DNA from: Pseudofrankia coriaricola
Lineage (GTDB): Bacteria > Actinomycetota > Actinomycetes > Frankiales > Frankiaceae
Assembly: GCF_001854805.1 (NCBI RefSeq)
Contig: NZ_MBLO01000210.1
Coordinates: 62,001 to 126,000 of the forward strand
Reading direction: 5' to 3'
DNA length: 64,000 nucleotides
Positions 52,200 to 63,939 of this stretch are shown here, piece after piece (the stretch's first letter is position 1; every line of letters begins with the position of its first letter). The position numbers and the translations under genes were made by a program. The notes beneath the pieces were generated by a model. The model was not told the DNA's origin, did not search any database, and saw nothing but the letters and a program-made list of their open reading frames with translations.

Positions 52200-53051
52200 C
52201 TAAAACAGGATCGAGGCGAAGGTGCCGACGCGGCGGAAGCCCACCCGCTCGTAGGCGCGGCGGGCGGGCAGGTTGAAGTCGTTGACGTACAGGCTGACGA
52301 CCGGCGCGTACATCGCCTGCGCGAGCGCCACGACGCTCGCCGTGCCGGCGGCGCCGAGCCCGCGCCCGCGCAGCTCCGGCGCGACCCAGACGCCCTGCAC
52401 CTGGCTCACCCCGCCGGCGATCGCGCCGATCTCGGCCTTGAACAGCACCCGCCCGTCCTCGATGTGCGCGAACGAGCGGCGCTGCCCGACGAACTCCGCG
52501 ACGCGGGCGCGGTAGAGCGCGCCGCCGTCGGCGAGGATCGGCGACACGCCGATTTCCTCGGTGAACATCGCGATGCTCGCGGGCATCAGGATGTCCAGCT
52601 CGTCCGGGCGCACCAGCCGGACGAGCGGGTCGGGAGCGATCAGCGGCGGGGAGTCGATGACCAGTAACGGCTGTTCGCTTCGCACCTCGCGCGCCGGGCC
52701 CCAGGAGGGTTCCAGGCTCCGCCACAGCTGGCCCACCGAGCTCGCCTCGCCGACGATCGACGAGCAGCGCCGGCCGGCACGGCGCGCCCGCTCGGCGAAC
52801 AGCCGAACGGACGCGGCACCCGCGCCGACCGGCCACAGGTTCGCACCCGAATAACACAGCGCCGCGATCCTGCCGTCGACGATGTGCCCCCACACCTCCG
52901 CGCCCAGCCGCCATGGGTCAAGCCCACAGGCCTCCACCCGGGACGCGACGAACACGTCGGTGACCGGGTCCCGGGCCAGCAGCTGGCGGACCGCGGGCAG
53001 GTCGCGGTCGTCGAGCAGCCGGACCGGGCTAGACCGTAGTGGCAGACCCAT
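52200..53051 (-). CDS. GNAT-family N-acetyltransferase (Rv2867c-like)
   Basis: A 283-aa protein: an N-terminal DUF4081-type region (DRDLPAVRQLLARDP, then a W-rich segment EVWGHIVDGRIAALCYSGAN), then a C-terminal GNAT domain with acetyl-CoA loop VWVAPELRGRGLGAAGTAS and YVNDFNLPARRAYERVGF. The neighbour ispG is 20 nt away upstream on the same strand. The GNAT-ispG-rseP-dxr order is conserved in actinobacteria, but the acetylated substrate is not known. A GTG or ATG start near 53051 fits; the first residues MGLPLRSSPVRLLDDRDL look acceptable. Confidence 0.9.
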   Translation of the reverse strand: MGLPLRSSPVRLLDDRDLPAVRQLLARDPVTDVFVASRVEACGLDPWRLGAEVWGHIVDGRIAALCYSGANLWPVGAGAASVRLFAERARRAGRRCSSIVGEASSVGQLWRSLEPSWGPAREVRSEQPLLVIDSPPLIAPDPLVRLVRPDELDILMPASIAMFTEEIGVSPILADGGALYRARVAEFVGQRRSFAHIEDGRVLFKAEIGAIAGGVSQVQGVWVAPELRGRGLGAAGTASVVALAQAMYAPVVSLYVNDFNLPARRAYERVGFRRVGTFASILF

Positions 53052-53070
53052 CCGGCATCATGATCCGCGG

Positions 53071-54225
<1,155 letters not shown>

Positions 54226-54300
54226 GTTGTCCTCACTGGGATGGGTATGCGGTTGCGCGCACGACAGACCGATGCCCGGAGCGGCGCGCCTCGCGGATCA

Positions 54301-55482
54301 CTACGGATGGATCGGGTTGACGATGTCGGCGGACAGGATAAGCAGGCTGAACCCGAGCAATACGACGACCGTCGCGTACGTTGCTGGTAACAGCTTGACG
54401 AAGTCCACCCGCTGTACGGGGCCACGGTAGCCACGCAGGCGCCGCAGGCCGTGCCGCGTCTGCTCGAACGCGAGGACGGCGATGTGGCCGCCGTCGAGCG
54501 GCAGCAACGGCAGCAGATTGAAGATCCCGACGGCCAGGTTGATCGCCGCCACCAGGACCAGGAAGTTTCGGATCCGGTCTGGCCAGGAGCTGTCCGGCGC
54601 GGCGACGACGTCACCGCCGATGCGGGCCGCGCCCACGACGCTGACGAAACCGGCGGGGTCACGGTTGTCGCTGAACAGGTTGCCCAGTTCGTCGAGACGG
54701 TGGGTCAGCGTGTCGTACATCCCGGTGACGCCGGACCAGATGACCTCACCGGTGCGCGGGATCGCCGCAATCGGGCCATAGCGCTCGGAGTCAAAGCCCG
54801 GCTTCACGCCGAGAGCCCCGACCGGGTCGGTCCCCGCCGCGCCGGTCTGCCGGTTGCGCAGCACCTGCACGAGGTCCGGGCGCAGGGTGACCTGCTTGCC
54901 GTCCCGGTCGACGACCACGGTCGCGGCGCCCGCGCCGTGGTCACGCACGAGCTGGGTGAACTGCTTCCAGCTCGTGACCCGCACGCCGTCGAAGGACAGC
55001 ACCCGGTCGCCGACCTTCATGCCGGCGGCGGCCGCGGGTCCATCGCCCGAGCACTGGTCGCTCGTCGACACGCAGCTGGTCGCGCCGATCTTGTTCTCGC
55101 TCACCTTCGCCGGCGCGCCCAGGGCCAACAGGACGACGTAGATCAGCAGAATGGCGATAATGAAGTGCACGACCGAGCCGGCCGACATCACCACGAGCCG
55201 GGCTCGCGCCGGCTTGTTGTAGAACGCCCGCGGAACGTCGTTCGGGTCGATCTCCTCGAGGGGGGTCATCCCCTCGATCTTCACGAACCCGCCGGCGGGG
55301 ACCAGCTTGAGGCCGTACTCCGTCTCGCCGCGCTTGCGCGACCACACGGTCGGGCCGAAGCCGACGAAGAACCGGGACGCCTTCATCCCGTAGTGGCGGG
55401 CCGTGAAGAAGTGCCCCGCCTCGTGCAGGCAGACCGAGACCAGCAGCGCCACCGCGAAGGCGACGATGCCCAAGGCCATCAC
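54301..55482 (-). CDS. rseP: Site-2 intramembrane metalloprotease (M50, RseP/Rip)
   Basis: A 393-aa membrane protease. HEAGH in the first helix ([20 protein letters not shown]) binds zinc and [12 protein letters not shown] supplies the third ligand. A PDZ domain spans about 140-230 ([19 protein letters not shown]). Four membrane helices are visible at about 4-22, 97-119, 305-330 and 368-388. Actinobacterial homologues (Rip1) cleave anti-sigma factors. Start GTG 55482 overlaps the dxr stop (GTGA). It is longer in the loop between PDZ and the second half ([19 protein letters not shown]). Confidence 0.93.
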   Translation of the reverse strand: MMALGIVAFAVALLVSVCLHEAGHFFTARHYGMKASRFFVGFGPTVWSRKRGETEYGLKLVPAGGFVKIEGMTPLEEIDPNDVPRAFYNKPARARLVVMSAGSVVHFIIAILLIYVVLLALGAPAKVSENKIGATSCVSTSDQCSGDGPAAAAGMKVGDRVLSFDGVRVTSWKQFTQLVRDHGAGAATVVVDRDGKQVTLRPDLVQVLRNRQTGAAGTDPVGALGVKPGFDSERYGPIAAIPRTGEVIWSGVTGMYDTLTHRLDELGNLFSDNRDPAGFVSVVGAARIGGDVVAAPDSSWPDRIRNFLVLVAAINLAVGIFNLLPLLPLDGGHIAVLAFEQTRHGLRRLRGYRGPVQRVDFVKLLPATYATVVVLLGFSLLILSADIVNPIHP

Positions 55483-56720
55483 CGTGACACCACCGAGCCT
55501 TCGTCGGCCACCGCGCGTTCGATGAGGCGGCCGGCGGCGGCCCGCGCCTCGCGCTCGGTGGCGAAGACCTCGTCGAGCGAGGGCTTCTCGATCACCTCGT
55601 GCGCCGAGAGGACCTCGGCGACGATGTCGACGATCCGGACGAACGGCAGCTTCCCGGCGAGGAAGGCTCCGACCGCCTCCTCGTTCGCCGCGTTGAACAC
55701 CGCTGGCGCTGTCCCGCCTCGCTTGCCCGACTCGCGGGCGAGCCCGACGGCGGGGAACGCCTCGTCGTCAAGCGGGAAGAACGTCAGGTTCTGGGCGGTG
55801 GTCCAGTCCATCGGGCGTTGCGCCTCGGGCACCCGGTCGGGCCAGCCGAGCGCGAGCGCGATCGGCAGCCGCATGTCCGGCGGCGACACCTGGGCGATCG
55901 TCGAGCCGTCGTAGAACTCGACCATCGAGTGCACCAGCGACTGCGGGTGCACGACCACGGCGATGTCGTCGTAGGGCACGCCGAAGAACAGGTGCGCCTC
56001 GATCAGTTCCAGCCCCTTGTTCATCAGGGTGGCCGAATTGATCGTGACGAACGGGCCCATGTCCCAGGTCGGGTGGGCCAGAGCCTGCTCACGGGTGACA
56101 GCGGCGAGCTCCTCACGGCGCTTGCCACGGAACGGGCCGCCGCTGGCGGTCAGCACCAGCCGGCGCACCTCGTCGCGCCGGCCCCCGCGCAGGCACTGCG
56201 CGAGCGCCGAGTGCTCGGAGTCCACCGGGATCAGCCGGTCCGGGTTGCCCCCGAGCGCGTCGAGCACCAGCGGCCCGCCGGCGACCAGGGACTCCTTGTT
56301 GGCGAGCGCCACCGTCCGGCCGGCGGCGAGCGCCGACAGCGTCGGCGCGAGGCCGACCGAGCCGGTGATGCCGTTGAGGACGATGTCCGACTGCCAGGCG
56401 GCGATCTCGATGGCGGCCTCGGGGCCGGCGAGGATCTTCGGGACCGCGAACCCACCGCGGCGGTAGCCACGCTTGGCGGCCTCGGCGTAGAAGGCCAGCT
56501 GGAGATCCTGCGCGGCGGACGCGGCCGCCACACCGACCACCTCGACACCCAGGTCGAGGGCCTGCTGCGCGAGCAGGTCCACCCGCCCGCCGCCGCCGAG
56601 CAGACCGACGACGCGGAACTTGTCCGGGTTGCGCTGGACTACGTCGATCGCCTGAGTTCCGATCGATCCCGTCGACCCGAGCAGAACGACCTCACGAACG
56701 ACCCGTGGCTGCGACACCAC
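55479..56720 (-). CDS. dxr: 1-deoxy-D-xylulose-5-phosphate reductoisomerase
   Basis: About 413 aa, the second MEP-pathway enzyme, NADPH-dependent. [18 protein letters not shown] is the nucleotide-binding motif, and [12 protein letters not shown] plus [13 protein letters not shown] and [10 protein letters not shown] carry the metal and substrate residues. The last part ([14 protein letters not shown]) is the C-terminal helical domain. GTG 56720 or 56717 is the probable start; the ribosome site is weak. Seventy-odd in-frame upstream codons are low in coding quality. Two 12-nt direct repeats lie 38-64 nt upstream. Confidence 0.94.
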   Translation of the reverse strand: MVSQPRVVREVVLLGSTGSIGTQAIDVVQRNPDKFRVVGLLGGGGRVDLLAQQALDLGVEVVGVAAASAAQDLQLAFYAEAAKRGYRRGGFAVPKILAGPEAAIEIAAWQSDIVLNGITGSVGLAPTLSALAAGRTVALANKESLVAGGPLVLDALGGNPDRLIPVDSEHSALAQCLRGGRRDEVRRLVLTASGGPFRGKRREELAAVTREQALAHPTWDMGPFVTINSATLMNKGLELIEAHLFFGVPYDDIAVVVHPQSLVHSMVEFYDGSTIAQVSPPDMRLPIALALGWPDRVPEAQRPMDWTTAQNLTFFPLDDEAFPAVGLARESGKRGGTAPAVFNAANEEAVGAFLAGKLPFVRIVDIVAEVLSAHEVIEKPSLDEVFATEREARAAAGRLIERAVADEGSVVSR

Positions 56721-56757
56721 CCCATTGTCGCAGGCTCGTCCGCGGCCCGACGACGGC

Positions 56758-56784
56758 CTGTTCGGTTCACCCCTGTTCGGTTCA
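56758..56784. repeat. Direct 12-bp repeats upstream of dxr
   Basis: CTGTTCGGTTCA at 56758-56769 and 56773-56784 (15-bp period), 38-64 nt before the dxr start. The rest of the 338-nt gap to the esterase-like gene shows no gene; this pair could be a regulator site near the dxr promoter. Confidence 0.55.
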
Positions 56785-57058
56785 TGACACCCCGCGCCCG
56801 CCGACTGGCTGGTGACGTCTCGGCCCGCGCCGCCGGGTTCGGCGTTCGTTCCATTCCGTAGCCAGTCGGCGAGGACGCCGTGAACAACCTGAAGCAGAAG
56901 TGACGAGCTCGGGAACAGCCTCGGACACGCGGACGGCTGCCGCACCGTGAACCTGCCCGGATCAGGCTCACAGGTGCCGCGAACCGTCGATTCCCACCCG
57001 GCCCGCGCCGGGCACGAACCCCTCAGGACCGGGCGCGGCGGGATCGGGGTGAGACCGC

Positions 57059-58468
57059 TCAGCCGCCGGCGAGGGCGCGGCCCAGGGAGTCACCGATGCT
57101 TGGGGAGTCCGCCGAGACGACCGAGCCAACCACCGGGTGGGCCTGGAAGTAGAGAAGGCTGACCACCGTCGCGCTGAACGACGTCGCGGTCGGGCCGAGC
57201 TCGGGGCGCGCCTCCGCCTGGGGCCAGGTATGCCCGCCGCCGGTGACCGACAGGGCGCCGACGTCGGGTTTGCCGTCGCAGGTCCAGGCGGTCAGCTGGC
57301 CCAGCCCTGGCAGGGGCTGTGCCTTGGGCGCGGCGGAACAGCCGACGGCCTGGGCATAGCGGCCGAGGCGTTCGGGCACCGGCTGCGCGGTGACCCCGGT
57401 GAACGGGGCGGCCCGCGGCGCGCCACCTCCGTCCCAGGGAGCAATCTGGTCGGCCGCGCCATGGACCTCGAGAAGGTTCGTGACCGACTTCGCGCAACTG
57501 GCCGGCACCGTGCTGCCGGCAACGGAGACGATCGCCGCGATCCGCCCGGGCAGCGCGCAGCTCGCGGCCACCGCCATGTCGGCGCCGTCCCCGAACCCGG
57601 AGGCGAAGACCCGGCCGTCGGCAAGGCAGCCCCGGCCGCGCACGTCGTTCAGCAGCGCGGCGACGAACGCGACGTCGTCCGGCCCGACGGCGCTCGACCG
57701 GATGAAGTTCCACCGGTTGTTGACCCCGGCCGGGTCGACGACGACGTAGCCGCGCTTCGTCGCCTCGCCCGCCAGCCCGGTGTAGGCCTCCTGGTCGGTG
57801 GGCGCCTGGCCGTCGGCATGGAAGTTGAGGATCAGCGGCCGCGGCTGGGTGTCGCCGGCGGCGGCGGGCGGGACCGCGAGCAGGTAGCTGCGCTTCGTCG
57901 AGCCGACGGTGACGGTCTCGGTGGTCACGCCCGCCCGAAGTGTCTTGCCGGTCTGGCAGCCGCTCGGACCGGGGGTGGCCGCGACGACCGTCGCGTCGCC
58001 GTCGCCGTTCCCGTCGGCGGCCGTCCCCGCGGCGTCATCGGGAAGGCCCGCCCGCGCGGCGGCGGCGATGTTCTCCCCCGCCCCGCCCGGCGAGTCGGCC
58101 GGGCCGCGCGCGAGTGCGTACCAGAGCAGCATCAGGAGCACGATGGCGGCGGCGGCGATCGGTACCAGGGTCGTGCTCCTGGACGTGCCCGCCAGCAGGC
58201 CGCCGCGGCGCGCGGCCTGCCCGCGCCGCGCCCCGGAGGCACGATGCCCCCGTCCGGGGGTGGCATCGCGCGCGCCGGGCTCAAGGCGGCTGGCCAGGCC
58301 ACGACCGGTCGAGGAACGCGCCGAAACCCGACGGGCCGAGACGTCGCCGGCCCGGCCTGCGCCGCCGCCCCTGCCAGCGGCGCCACCCCTGCCAGCGGCG
58401 CCACCGCGGCTGGCGGCACCGTCGCGGCCGGCGGCACCGGCCCTGGACGACGGGTTATTGAAGGCCAC
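57059..58468 (-). CDS. PHB-depolymerase/LpqC-like esterase-fold protein lacking the catalytic serine
   Basis: About 469 aa. Residues 1-95 are disordered, with Gly/Ala/Arg repeats ([18 protein letters not shown]). One membrane anchor lies at about 102-120 ([21 protein letters not shown]), followed by an extracytoplasmic alpha/beta-hydrolase domain. The family's nucleophile motif GLSxGG is replaced by SGFGDGADM, so Gly stands where Ser should be. The acid region [16 protein letters not shown] and the His region [10 protein letters not shown] are kept. It is therefore probably non-catalytic unless another residue serves. The GTG start at 58468 overlaps the end of rlmN by 14 nt. It sits between rlmN and dxr. 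Confidence 0.8.
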   Translation of the reverse strand: MAFNNPSSRAGAAGRDGAASRGGAAGRGGAAGRGGGAGRAGDVSARRVSARSSTGRGLASRLEPGARDATPGRGHRASGARRGQAARRGGLLAGTSRSTTLVPIAAAAIVLLMLLWYALARGPADSPGGAGENIAAAARAGLPDDAAGTAADGNGDGDATVVAATPGPSGCQTGKTLRAGVTTETVTVGSTKRSYLLAVPPAAAGDTQPRPLILNFHADGQAPTDQEAYTGLAGEATKRGYVVVDPAGVNNRWNFIRSSAVGPDDVAFVAALLNDVRGRGCLADGRVFASGFGDGADMAVAASCALPGRIAAIVSVAGSTVPASCAKSVTNLLEVHGAADQIAPWDGGGAPRAAPFTGVTAQPVPERLGRYAQAVGCSAAPKAQPLPGLGQLTAWTCDGKPDVGALSVTGGGHTWPQAEARPELGPTATSFSATVVSLLYFQAHPVVGSVVSADSPSIGDSLGRALAGG

Positions 58469-59771
58469 GGCCCACGTCGGCGTCGTCGAGGCCCAGGACG
58501 CCCTCAAGGTTGTCGGTGACGCCCGGAGTGGCGTCGCCCGCGCGGCGGGGGCTGGCGGCGTCGTCAGCGGCGAGTTGGCCGCAGGCGGCCGCGATCTCGC
58601 GCCCGCGGGTGTCACGGACCGTCGTGGTGATCCCGCGGGCGCGCAGCCGAGCGACGAACTCCCGCTCGGCTGCCGCGGCGCTGGCGTGCCAGCTCGATCC
58701 CCGGGTCGGGTTGAGCGGGATCAGGTTGACGTGCACGGGTCGCCCGGCGAGACGCCGAGCGAGCAGATCGGCCCGCTCGGGCTGGTCGTTGACCCCGTCG
58801 ATGAGGGCGTACTCAATGCTCACCCGCCGTCCCGTCAGCGACGCGTACTCCCAGGCGGCGTCGAGCACCTCGGCCACCTTCCAGCGGGTGTTGATCGGGA
58901 CGAGGGTGTCGCGCAGCTCGTCGTCGGGAGCGTGCAGGGAGACCGCGAGCCGCACCGGCAGCCCCTCGCGGGCGAGCCTGTCGATCGCCGGGACGAGGCC
59001 GACCGTGGAGACGGTGAGCGCGCGGGCGGAGATCCCCAGGCCGTCCGGGGCCGGGTCGCTGATCCGGCGCAGCGCGGTGACCAGCGTCCGGTAGTTCGCG
59101 AGCGGCTCGCCCATGCCCATGAACACCACGTTGGACAGTCGGTCCCGCGGCCTCCCGGAGCCCGACGAGGAGTCAGCCTCGCGCCCCGCCTGGCCGGGAT
59201 GCCCATCATCACCGGGCAGCTCGCCGCGGCGCAGCACCCTGGCGGCGTCCACGACCTGTTCGACGATCTCGGCGACCGTCAGGTTGCGCGTGAGCCCGCC
59301 CTGGCCGGTCGCGCAGAACGGGCAGCCCATGCCGCAGCCGGCCTGGCTGGAGACGCACACGGTCGCCCGGTCCGGGTAGCGCATCAGCACCGACTCGATG
59401 GTCGCGCCGTCGACGGTGCGCCACGCGGTCTTGCGGGTCGCGCCGTTGTCGCAGGTGAGCGTCCCGCCGGCGGTCAGCAGCCTCGGCAGCAGCGCGTCGG
59501 CCAGCACGTCGCGGGCGGCGGTCGGCAGGTCGGTCATGCCGGCCGTGTCGCCGGGCGCGGCGAGCCGGGCGAAGTAGTGCCGGGCGAGCTGGTCGGCCCG
59601 GAAGGCCGGCTGACCGAGCTCGACCGCGGCGGCGCGGCGCTCGTCGCGGGAGAGGTCGGCCAGGTGCCGTGGTGGCTTCACCCGACGAGGCGTGACGGTG
59701 AGGCCCACCGCCCGCCCGGCTGGACCATCGGTCCTGCCGGCATGGCCGGTTCCGGCGCTGATGGCTGTCAT
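58455..59771 (-). CDS. rlmN: 23S rRNA (adenine2503-C2)-methyltransferase
   Basis: A 438-aa radical-SAM methyltransferase modifying A2503 of 23S rRNA and tRNA A37. The iron-sulfur motif C-x3-C-x2-C is [30 protein letters not shown]-like [27 protein letters not shown] and [10 protein letters not shown] follow; the mechanistic Cys355-equivalent lies in [19 protein letters not shown] 25-residue hydrophilic insert follows the cluster ([19 protein letters not shown]). Start ATG 59771 has an excellent GGAAGGAGGGG, part of a family C repeat. A much longer frame continues upstream through cdsA but is not translated as one gene. Confidence 0.95.
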   Translation of the reverse strand: MTAISAGTGHAGRTDGPAGRAVGLTVTPRRVKPPRHLADLSRDERRAAAVELGQPAFRADQLARHYFARLAAPGDTAGMTDLPTAARDVLADALLPRLLTAGGTLTCDNGATRKTAWRTVDGATIESVLMRYPDRATVCVSSQAGCGMGCPFCATGQGGLTRNLTVAEIVEQVVDAARVLRRGELPGDDGHPGQAGREADSSSGSGRPRDRLSNVVFMGMGEPLANYRTLVTALRRISDPAPDGLGISARALTVSTVGLVPAIDRLAREGLPVRLAVSLHAPDDELRDTLVPINTRWKVAEVLDAAWEYASLTGRRVSIEYALIDGVNDQPERADLLARRLAGRPVHVNLIPLNPTRGSSWHASAAAAEREFVARLRARGITTTVRDTRGREIAAACGQLAADDAASPRRAGDATPGVTDNLEGVLGLDDADVGRGLQ

Positions 59772-59779
59772 AGCCCCTC

Positions 59780-59940
59780 CTTCCCCACCGATCTGCCAAT
59801 GCGCTACCCGGTGCTGGTCCGCAGGCTCACCCCAGATCTGGCTAGGCAGACAGATCGCAGACCTCCCAGATCGGCTTCCAGACCTCCCCGATTGGCTTCG
59901 CCAATCGGGCAGGGACCCCGGATCCGGCAGGAACCCCGGG
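59780..59940. repeat. Family C and family A repeats in the rlmN-cdsA gap
   Basis: The 304-nt gap between rlmN and cdsA holds a family C copy (59780-59798) and a full family A copy (59859-59940). The latter has two GACCTCCC modules, the palindrome CCGATTGGC-TTC-GCCAATCGG (59888-59908) and GGGCAGGGACCCCGGATCC-GGCAGGAACC. No gene is seen. Confidence 0.75.
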
Positions 59941-60075
59941 GACCCCGCGGGCAGCTCGAGGCAGAAGCAGGGATACGGCCAAGGCAGAAGCAAGGATATC
60001 CCGAGACAAGGCGGTGCCCTCCCGGCCGCCCGCGGCCCGCGAGGGCGGGCAACGCGGGTCGGGACCGGGCGGCGG

Positions 60076-61200
60076 TCAGCTCGGTGGCAGGAAGGAGTTG
60101 ATGAGCAGCCAGGCGACCGGCGCGGTGCACAGCAGGGAGTCGAGCCGGTCCATGACCCCGCCGTGACCGGGCAGCAGGTTGCCCATGTCCTTGATGCCGA
60201 TGTCGCGTTTGAGCAGCGACTCGCCGAGGTCGCCGACCGTGGCGGTGCACACGACGGCGAGCCCAAGGAGAACCCCCTGCCAGACGTGCCCGCCGAGCGG
60301 CCAGCCGACGACCACGCTCGCCACCACGACGCAGGCGAGGGCGGAGCCGGCGAAACCTTCCCAGGACTTGCCCGGTGAGACCGACGGCGCGAGCTTGTGG
60401 CGCCCGCCGGAGAGCACGCCGGCGGTGTAGCCACCGATGTCGCTGGCGACGACCGTCCCGAGGAAGGCCACCACCCGCCAGCTGCCGTCGGCCGGCGCGG
60501 TGAGCAGCGCCGCGAAGCCGGCGGCGAACCCGACATAGACGGCGGCGAAGATCGTGGCTGCCAGGTCGGCCGGCAGCCCCGCCGGCTCGCCGACGGCCCG
60601 GACCGCAACGGCGAGCAGCACGGTGAGCGCGAGCGAGCCGACCAGCGCCCCGGGCCCGCCGGCGTAGGCGGCGATCGGCATCGCCACCGCGCCGGCGACC
60701 AGCGGTGCCAGCGGCGGCCGCAGCCCCGCGAGCCGCAGCGCCCGCACGACCTCGAAGGTGCCGATCGCGACGGCAAGGCTGATGACGCCGACGAACCCGG
60801 CCTTGAGCGTGAACAGCGGCACCAGGATCAGCGCACCGAGCACGGCGCCGACGGCGATGGCCGCCGGCAGGTTGCGGCCAGCCCGGATCCGCCGGCGGGC
60901 GGGCCGGGCCGGCTCGTCGGCGGGGCCGGTTTGATCCGCCTGCCCCACATGGTTCTGAGGGGAAGGCTCACCCTCGGCGGGCGGGCTCACGACCACGCCA
61001 TCCGGCGCGTCGGCCGCGGCCGGCGCGACAGGCTCGCCGACGGGCCCGCTGACGCGGAGCCGTGAGGCTGGGTCCTCCGGGGCCCCTCCGAGACCGGCGG
61101 AGCCGTTCTCGGAGGTCCGGATCCGCGCCGATGGATCGGCGGGGGCGGATTCGTGGCCCAGCCCGTCGGCCGGCGCCGTGGCGCGCAGACCTTCGCTCAC
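60076..61200 (-). CDS. cdsA: Phosphatidate cytidylyltransferase
   Basis: About 374 aa, making CDP-diacylglycerol, the precursor used by PgsA (3.4 kb). The CDS signature is complete: [13 protein letters not shown] then [15 protein letters not shown]. Roughly eight membrane helices lie between 110 and 370. A 100-residue disordered acidic/Pro/Ser N-terminus precedes them. Start GTG 61200 has GAAGGGGCGAG upstream. It sits downstream of frr with a 326-nt gap containing one hairpin (61234-61248), and upstream of rlmN. Confidence 0.94.
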   Translation of the reverse strand: MSEGLRATAPADGLGHESAPADPSARIRTSENGSAGLGGAPEDPASRLRVSGPVGEPVAPAAADAPDGVVVSPPAEGEPSPQNHVGQADQTGPADEPARPARRRIRAGRNLPAAIAVGAVLGALILVPLFTLKAGFVGVISLAVAIGTFEVVRALRLAGLRPPLAPLVAGAVAMPIAAYAGGPGALVGSLALTVLLAVAVRAVGEPAGLPADLAATIFAAVYVGFAAGFAALLTAPADGSWRVVAFLGTVVASDIGGYTAGVLSGGRHKLAPSVSPGKSWEGFAGSALACVVVASVVVGWPLGGHVWQGVLLGLAVVCTATVGDLGESLLKRDIGIKDMGNLLPGHGGVMDRLDSLLCTAPVAWLLINSFLPPS

Positions 61201-61233
61201 CTCGCCCCTTCGCTGACCTTGCGTCGTTGGTCC

Positions 61234-61248
61234 GGGGGATCGTCCCCC
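61234..61248 (-). terminator. Short hairpin upstream of cdsA
   Basis: GGGGGA-TCG-TCCCCC lies 33 nt before the cdsA start in the frr-cdsA gap. It could be a weak terminator or leader hairpin. Nothing else recognisable is in the gap (61201-61526). Confidence 0.35.
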
Positions 61249-61526
61249 AGCCAGGCATGATGGGCCACTGGGGGCCGCCGAGGAACATCCCCTCGGATTC
61301 GTCCACGTGGATTCGGAGGGGACCCTGCCGCCCTGCCGAACGAGGCTCCGCGCTCGCGGCGGATCCCCGCACGTCGCCCTCGGCGCCATGCGGGGGCTCG
61401 CCGCCGGCCGTCGTGGACCGGCCCGGAGCCGACCCCGACTGGCCGGCCGGCTGACCGGACGGCCGGCCCGGCCGTGGAGAACGCTAGGACCGCCGCCTGA
61501 GGACCGCCCAGACCAGCTGGAAGCGC

Positions 61527-62084
61527 TCAGACCGACAGGAGGTCGGACTCCTTGGCCTTGAGTAGCTCGTCGATCTGGGCGACATAGCGGTGGGTCGCCT
61601 CGTCCAGGTCCTTCTCCGCCCTGCGGCCGTCGTCCTCGCCGGCCTCGCCGTCCCGGACGATCCGGTCCAGTGCCTCCTTGGCATGGCGACGCACGTTGCG
61701 GACGCTGATCCGGGCGTCCTCGGCCTTTCCGCGGGCCACCTTGACCAGGTCACGCCGCCGCTGCTCGGAGAGCTCCGGGAAGACCACACGGATGATCGAG
61801 CCGTCGTTGCCCGGGTTCACGCCGAGGTCGGAGTCGCGGATCGCCTTCTCGACGGCGGCCAGCGACGACTTGTCATACGGCGTGATAATGACCATGCGGG
61901 GCTCGGGGATGTGGAACGATGCGAGCTGCTGGACGGGGGTGGGCGCGCCGTAGTAGTCGACGAGGATCTTCGAGAACACGGCGGGCGTGATCCGGCCCGT
62001 CCGGATGTTGGCGAAATCCTCTTTGGCGACCGAGACGGCCTTGTCCATCTTCTCCTCGGCCTCGAGGAGTGTGTCGTCGATCAC
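61527..62084 (-). CDS. frr: Ribosome recycling factor
   Basis: A 185-aa factor that, with EF-G, splits post-termination ribosomes. Typical sequence: [56 protein letters not shown] and [21 protein letters not shown]-terminal [18 protein letters not shown]-like end ([16 protein letters not shown]). Start GTG overlaps the pyrH stop (GTGA). pyrH-frr coupling is universal in bacteria. Confidence 0.97.
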   Translation of the reverse strand: MIDDTLLEAEEKMDKAVSVAKEDFANIRTGRITPAVFSKILVDYYGAPTPVQQLASFHIPEPRMVIITPYDKSSLAAVEKAIRDSDLGVNPGNDGSIIRVVFPELSEQRRRDLVKVARGKAEDARISVRNVRRHAKEALDRIVRDGEAGEDDGRRAEKDLDEATHRYVAQIDELLKAKESDLLSV

Positions 62085-62860
62085 CGCTGTCCTTCCGTTC
62101 CGTAGGCGTCGACACTAACCAGAGTCCCGATCTTCTCACCCCGCACGGCGCGCGAGATGTTCCCTTCGGTCAGCAGGTCGAAGACGACGATCGGCATCGC
62201 GTTGTCCATGCAGAGGCTGATCGCGGTGGCGTCCATGACCTTCAGCCCACGAGTGAGGACTTCCCCGTAGGTGAGCGTGTCAAAGCGCACCGCGCCCGGG
62301 TTGGTCCGCGGGTCGGCGTCGTAGACGCCGTCCACCTTCGTCGCCTTGAGCACGGCCTGTGCCTTGACCTCCAGGGCCCGCTGCGCGGCGGTGGTGTCGG
62401 TCGAGAAGAACGGCGCGCCGAGACCGGCTCCGAAGATGACGACCCGCCCCTTCTCCAGGTGCCGGATGGCGCGCAACGGCAGGTACGGCTCGGCGACCTG
62501 GCCCATGGCGATCGCCGTCTGGACCCGGGTGACCGTGCCTTCACGCTCAAGGAAGTCGGCCAGGGCGAGACAGTTGATGACCGTGCCGAGCATGCCCATG
62601 TAGTCGGCTCTGGCCCGGTCCATCCCGCGTTCGGCGAGTGCCTGGCCCCGGAACATGTTGCCCCCGCCGACGACGATCGCGACCTCGATGCCCGACCGGG
62701 CCACGTGCGCTACCTGCCGCGCGATCGTCGAGATGGTCACGGGGTCGATGCCCAGCTGATCGCTGCCGGCGAACGCCTCACCAGACAGCTTGAGCAGGAC
62801 ACGCGGCCACCTGGGCTCGGTGCTCTCAGGCCCGGTGGCCACCTCGGCTTGATCGATCAC
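62081..62860 (-). CDS. pyrH: UMP kinase
   Basis: About 259 aa, hexameric bacterial UMP kinase of the amino-acid-kinase fold. [13 protein letters not shown] near the N-terminus, [46 protein letters not shown] and [17 protein letters not shown] are present. Start GTG 62860 has GAGAGGG upstream; in-frame codons back to 63034 are not plausible. It lies 438 nt downstream of tsf with two strong hairpins between, so read-through from tsf may be limited. Confidence 0.95.
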   Translation of the reverse strand: MIDQAEVATGPESTEPRWPRVLLKLSGEAFAGSDQLGIDPVTISTIARQVAHVARSGIEVAIVVGGGNMFRGQALAERGMDRARADYMGMLGTVINCLALADFLEREGTVTRVQTAIAMGQVAEPYLPLRAIRHLEKGRVVIFGAGLGAPFFSTDTTAAQRALEVKAQAVLKATKVDGVYDADPRTNPGAVRFDTLTYGEVLTRGLKVMDATAISLCMDNAMPIVVFDLLTEGNISRAVRGEKIGTLVSVDAYGTEGQR

Positions 62861-63087
62861 GGGTGGCCCTCTCCCCACAGGGGCCGCCGGAGGTGCGCGC
62901 GTGGAGCATCGCGCCTCCTTTGGCCGCGCCAGCGGCCGTGATGTTCGGCCGGAGGTCTTCGCTGACTGCCAGTCTGCCCCATCCGGGGCCGTCCCTGGTG
63001 GCCCGGCCCCACCGGCGGCAGGTCGCCCGGTCATTTCAGTAGGACTGATGCCCGTGTACGGGCGGGCAACCGGAGACGCGGGGCAGT

Positions 63088-63255
63088 CGGCGGGCCATTC
63101 TGTCGGCGGCCCGCCGTTGAAGGGAACGTCGGCCTCCGGCCGGGGCCGCGTTCACCGCCCCAGCCAAGCGCCGACGACCGAGTAACCAGGAGGCGAAACC
63201 AGACGCGGCTCCGGGGCTGTCTCCCGAGCATCACTGCCCAGAAACCCCGGAGCCG
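63088..63255 (-). terminator. Two hairpins between tsf and pyrH
   Basis: CGGCGGGCC (63088-63096) pairs with GGCCCGCCG (63108-63116), and CGGCTCCGGGG (63206-63216) pairs with CCCCGGAGCCG (63245-63255), an 11-bp perfect stem with a 28-nt loop. Reading the gene strand, the long-loop stem comes first, 43 nt after the tsf stop. Together they may separate tsf from pyrH transcription. Confidence 0.5.
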
Positions 63256-63298
63256 GTCCCAAAGGATGCCTAAACGGGCGAATCCCGCGGCGCCTGCC

Positions 63299-63913
63299 CT
63301 ATGACTGGCGGATGTTGAAGCGAGCGAAGCGCCCGATCTCGATCTTCTCGCCGAGCGACGCGCCCGCGTCCTCGACGAGCGCACCGATGGTGATCTTTCC
63401 GTCCTTCACCCACGGCTGGTCGAGGAGCGCCACGCTCTTCCTGTAGCCGTTCAGCTTGCCCTCGACGATCTTGGTGATCGCGGGCTCCGGCTTGCCCTCC
63501 TCGCGGGCGGCGGCCGCATAGATCCGCCGCTCCTGCTCGACGACCTCGTTCGGGATCGCGTCCGCGGTCACGTACAGCGGGTCGGCGGCCGCGATGTGCT
63601 GCGCGATGTCGCGGGCGAGTTGCTGGAACTGTTCCGTCTTGGCCACGAAGTCCGTCTCGCAGCGCAGCTCGACGAGCACCCCGATGGTCGGCGGGAGCTG
63701 CGGGTCGGTGCGATGCAGGTAGGAGTCGACCAGGCCGTTCGCGGTCGAGCGGCCGGACCGCTTGGCGACGCCCGCGAGGCCTTTCTCGCGCAGCCAGGCC
63801 TTCGCCTTCTCGAAGTCGCCGTCGTGGTCGACGAGCGCCCTCTTGACATCGCTCATCCCGGCCCCGGTTACTTCACGGAGCTTGCGGATCTCGCCGGCAG
63901 TGATCTGTGCCAT
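63299..63913 (-). CDS. tsf: Elongation factor Ts
   Basis: A 204-aa nucleotide exchange factor for EF-Tu. N-terminal UBA-like TAGEIRKLREVTGAGMSDVK, then LVELRCETDFVAKTEQFQQL (the TDFVA region contacting EF-Tu) and EGKLNGYRKSVALLDQPWVK, end ASLGEKIEIGRFARFNI. It is shorter than the 270-280 aa of Streptomyces and mycobacterial EF-Ts and closer in size to the compact Thermus type, so part of the second core subdomain is missing. The ATG follows a GACAAAGACG purine stretch. rpsB should lie upstream outside the window. Confidence 0.95.
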   Translation of the reverse strand: MAQITAGEIRKLREVTGAGMSDVKRALVDHDGDFEKAKAWLREKGLAGVAKRSGRSTANGLVDSYLHRTDPQLPPTIGVLVELRCETDFVAKTEQFQQLARDIAQHIAAADPLYVTADAIPNEVVEQERRIYAAAAREEGKPEPAITKIVEGKLNGYRKSVALLDQPWVKDGKITIGALVEDAGASLGEKIEIGRFARFNIRQS

Positions 63914-63939
63914 CGTCTTTGTCGTCCCGTTCTGGGTGT

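Noticed and set aside
58455-60776. Reading rlmN as a 773-aa fusion extending through cdsA
   Set aside because: The upstream part reads cdsA in a wrong frame and crosses repeats; rlmN has an excellent ribosome site at its own ATG 59771.
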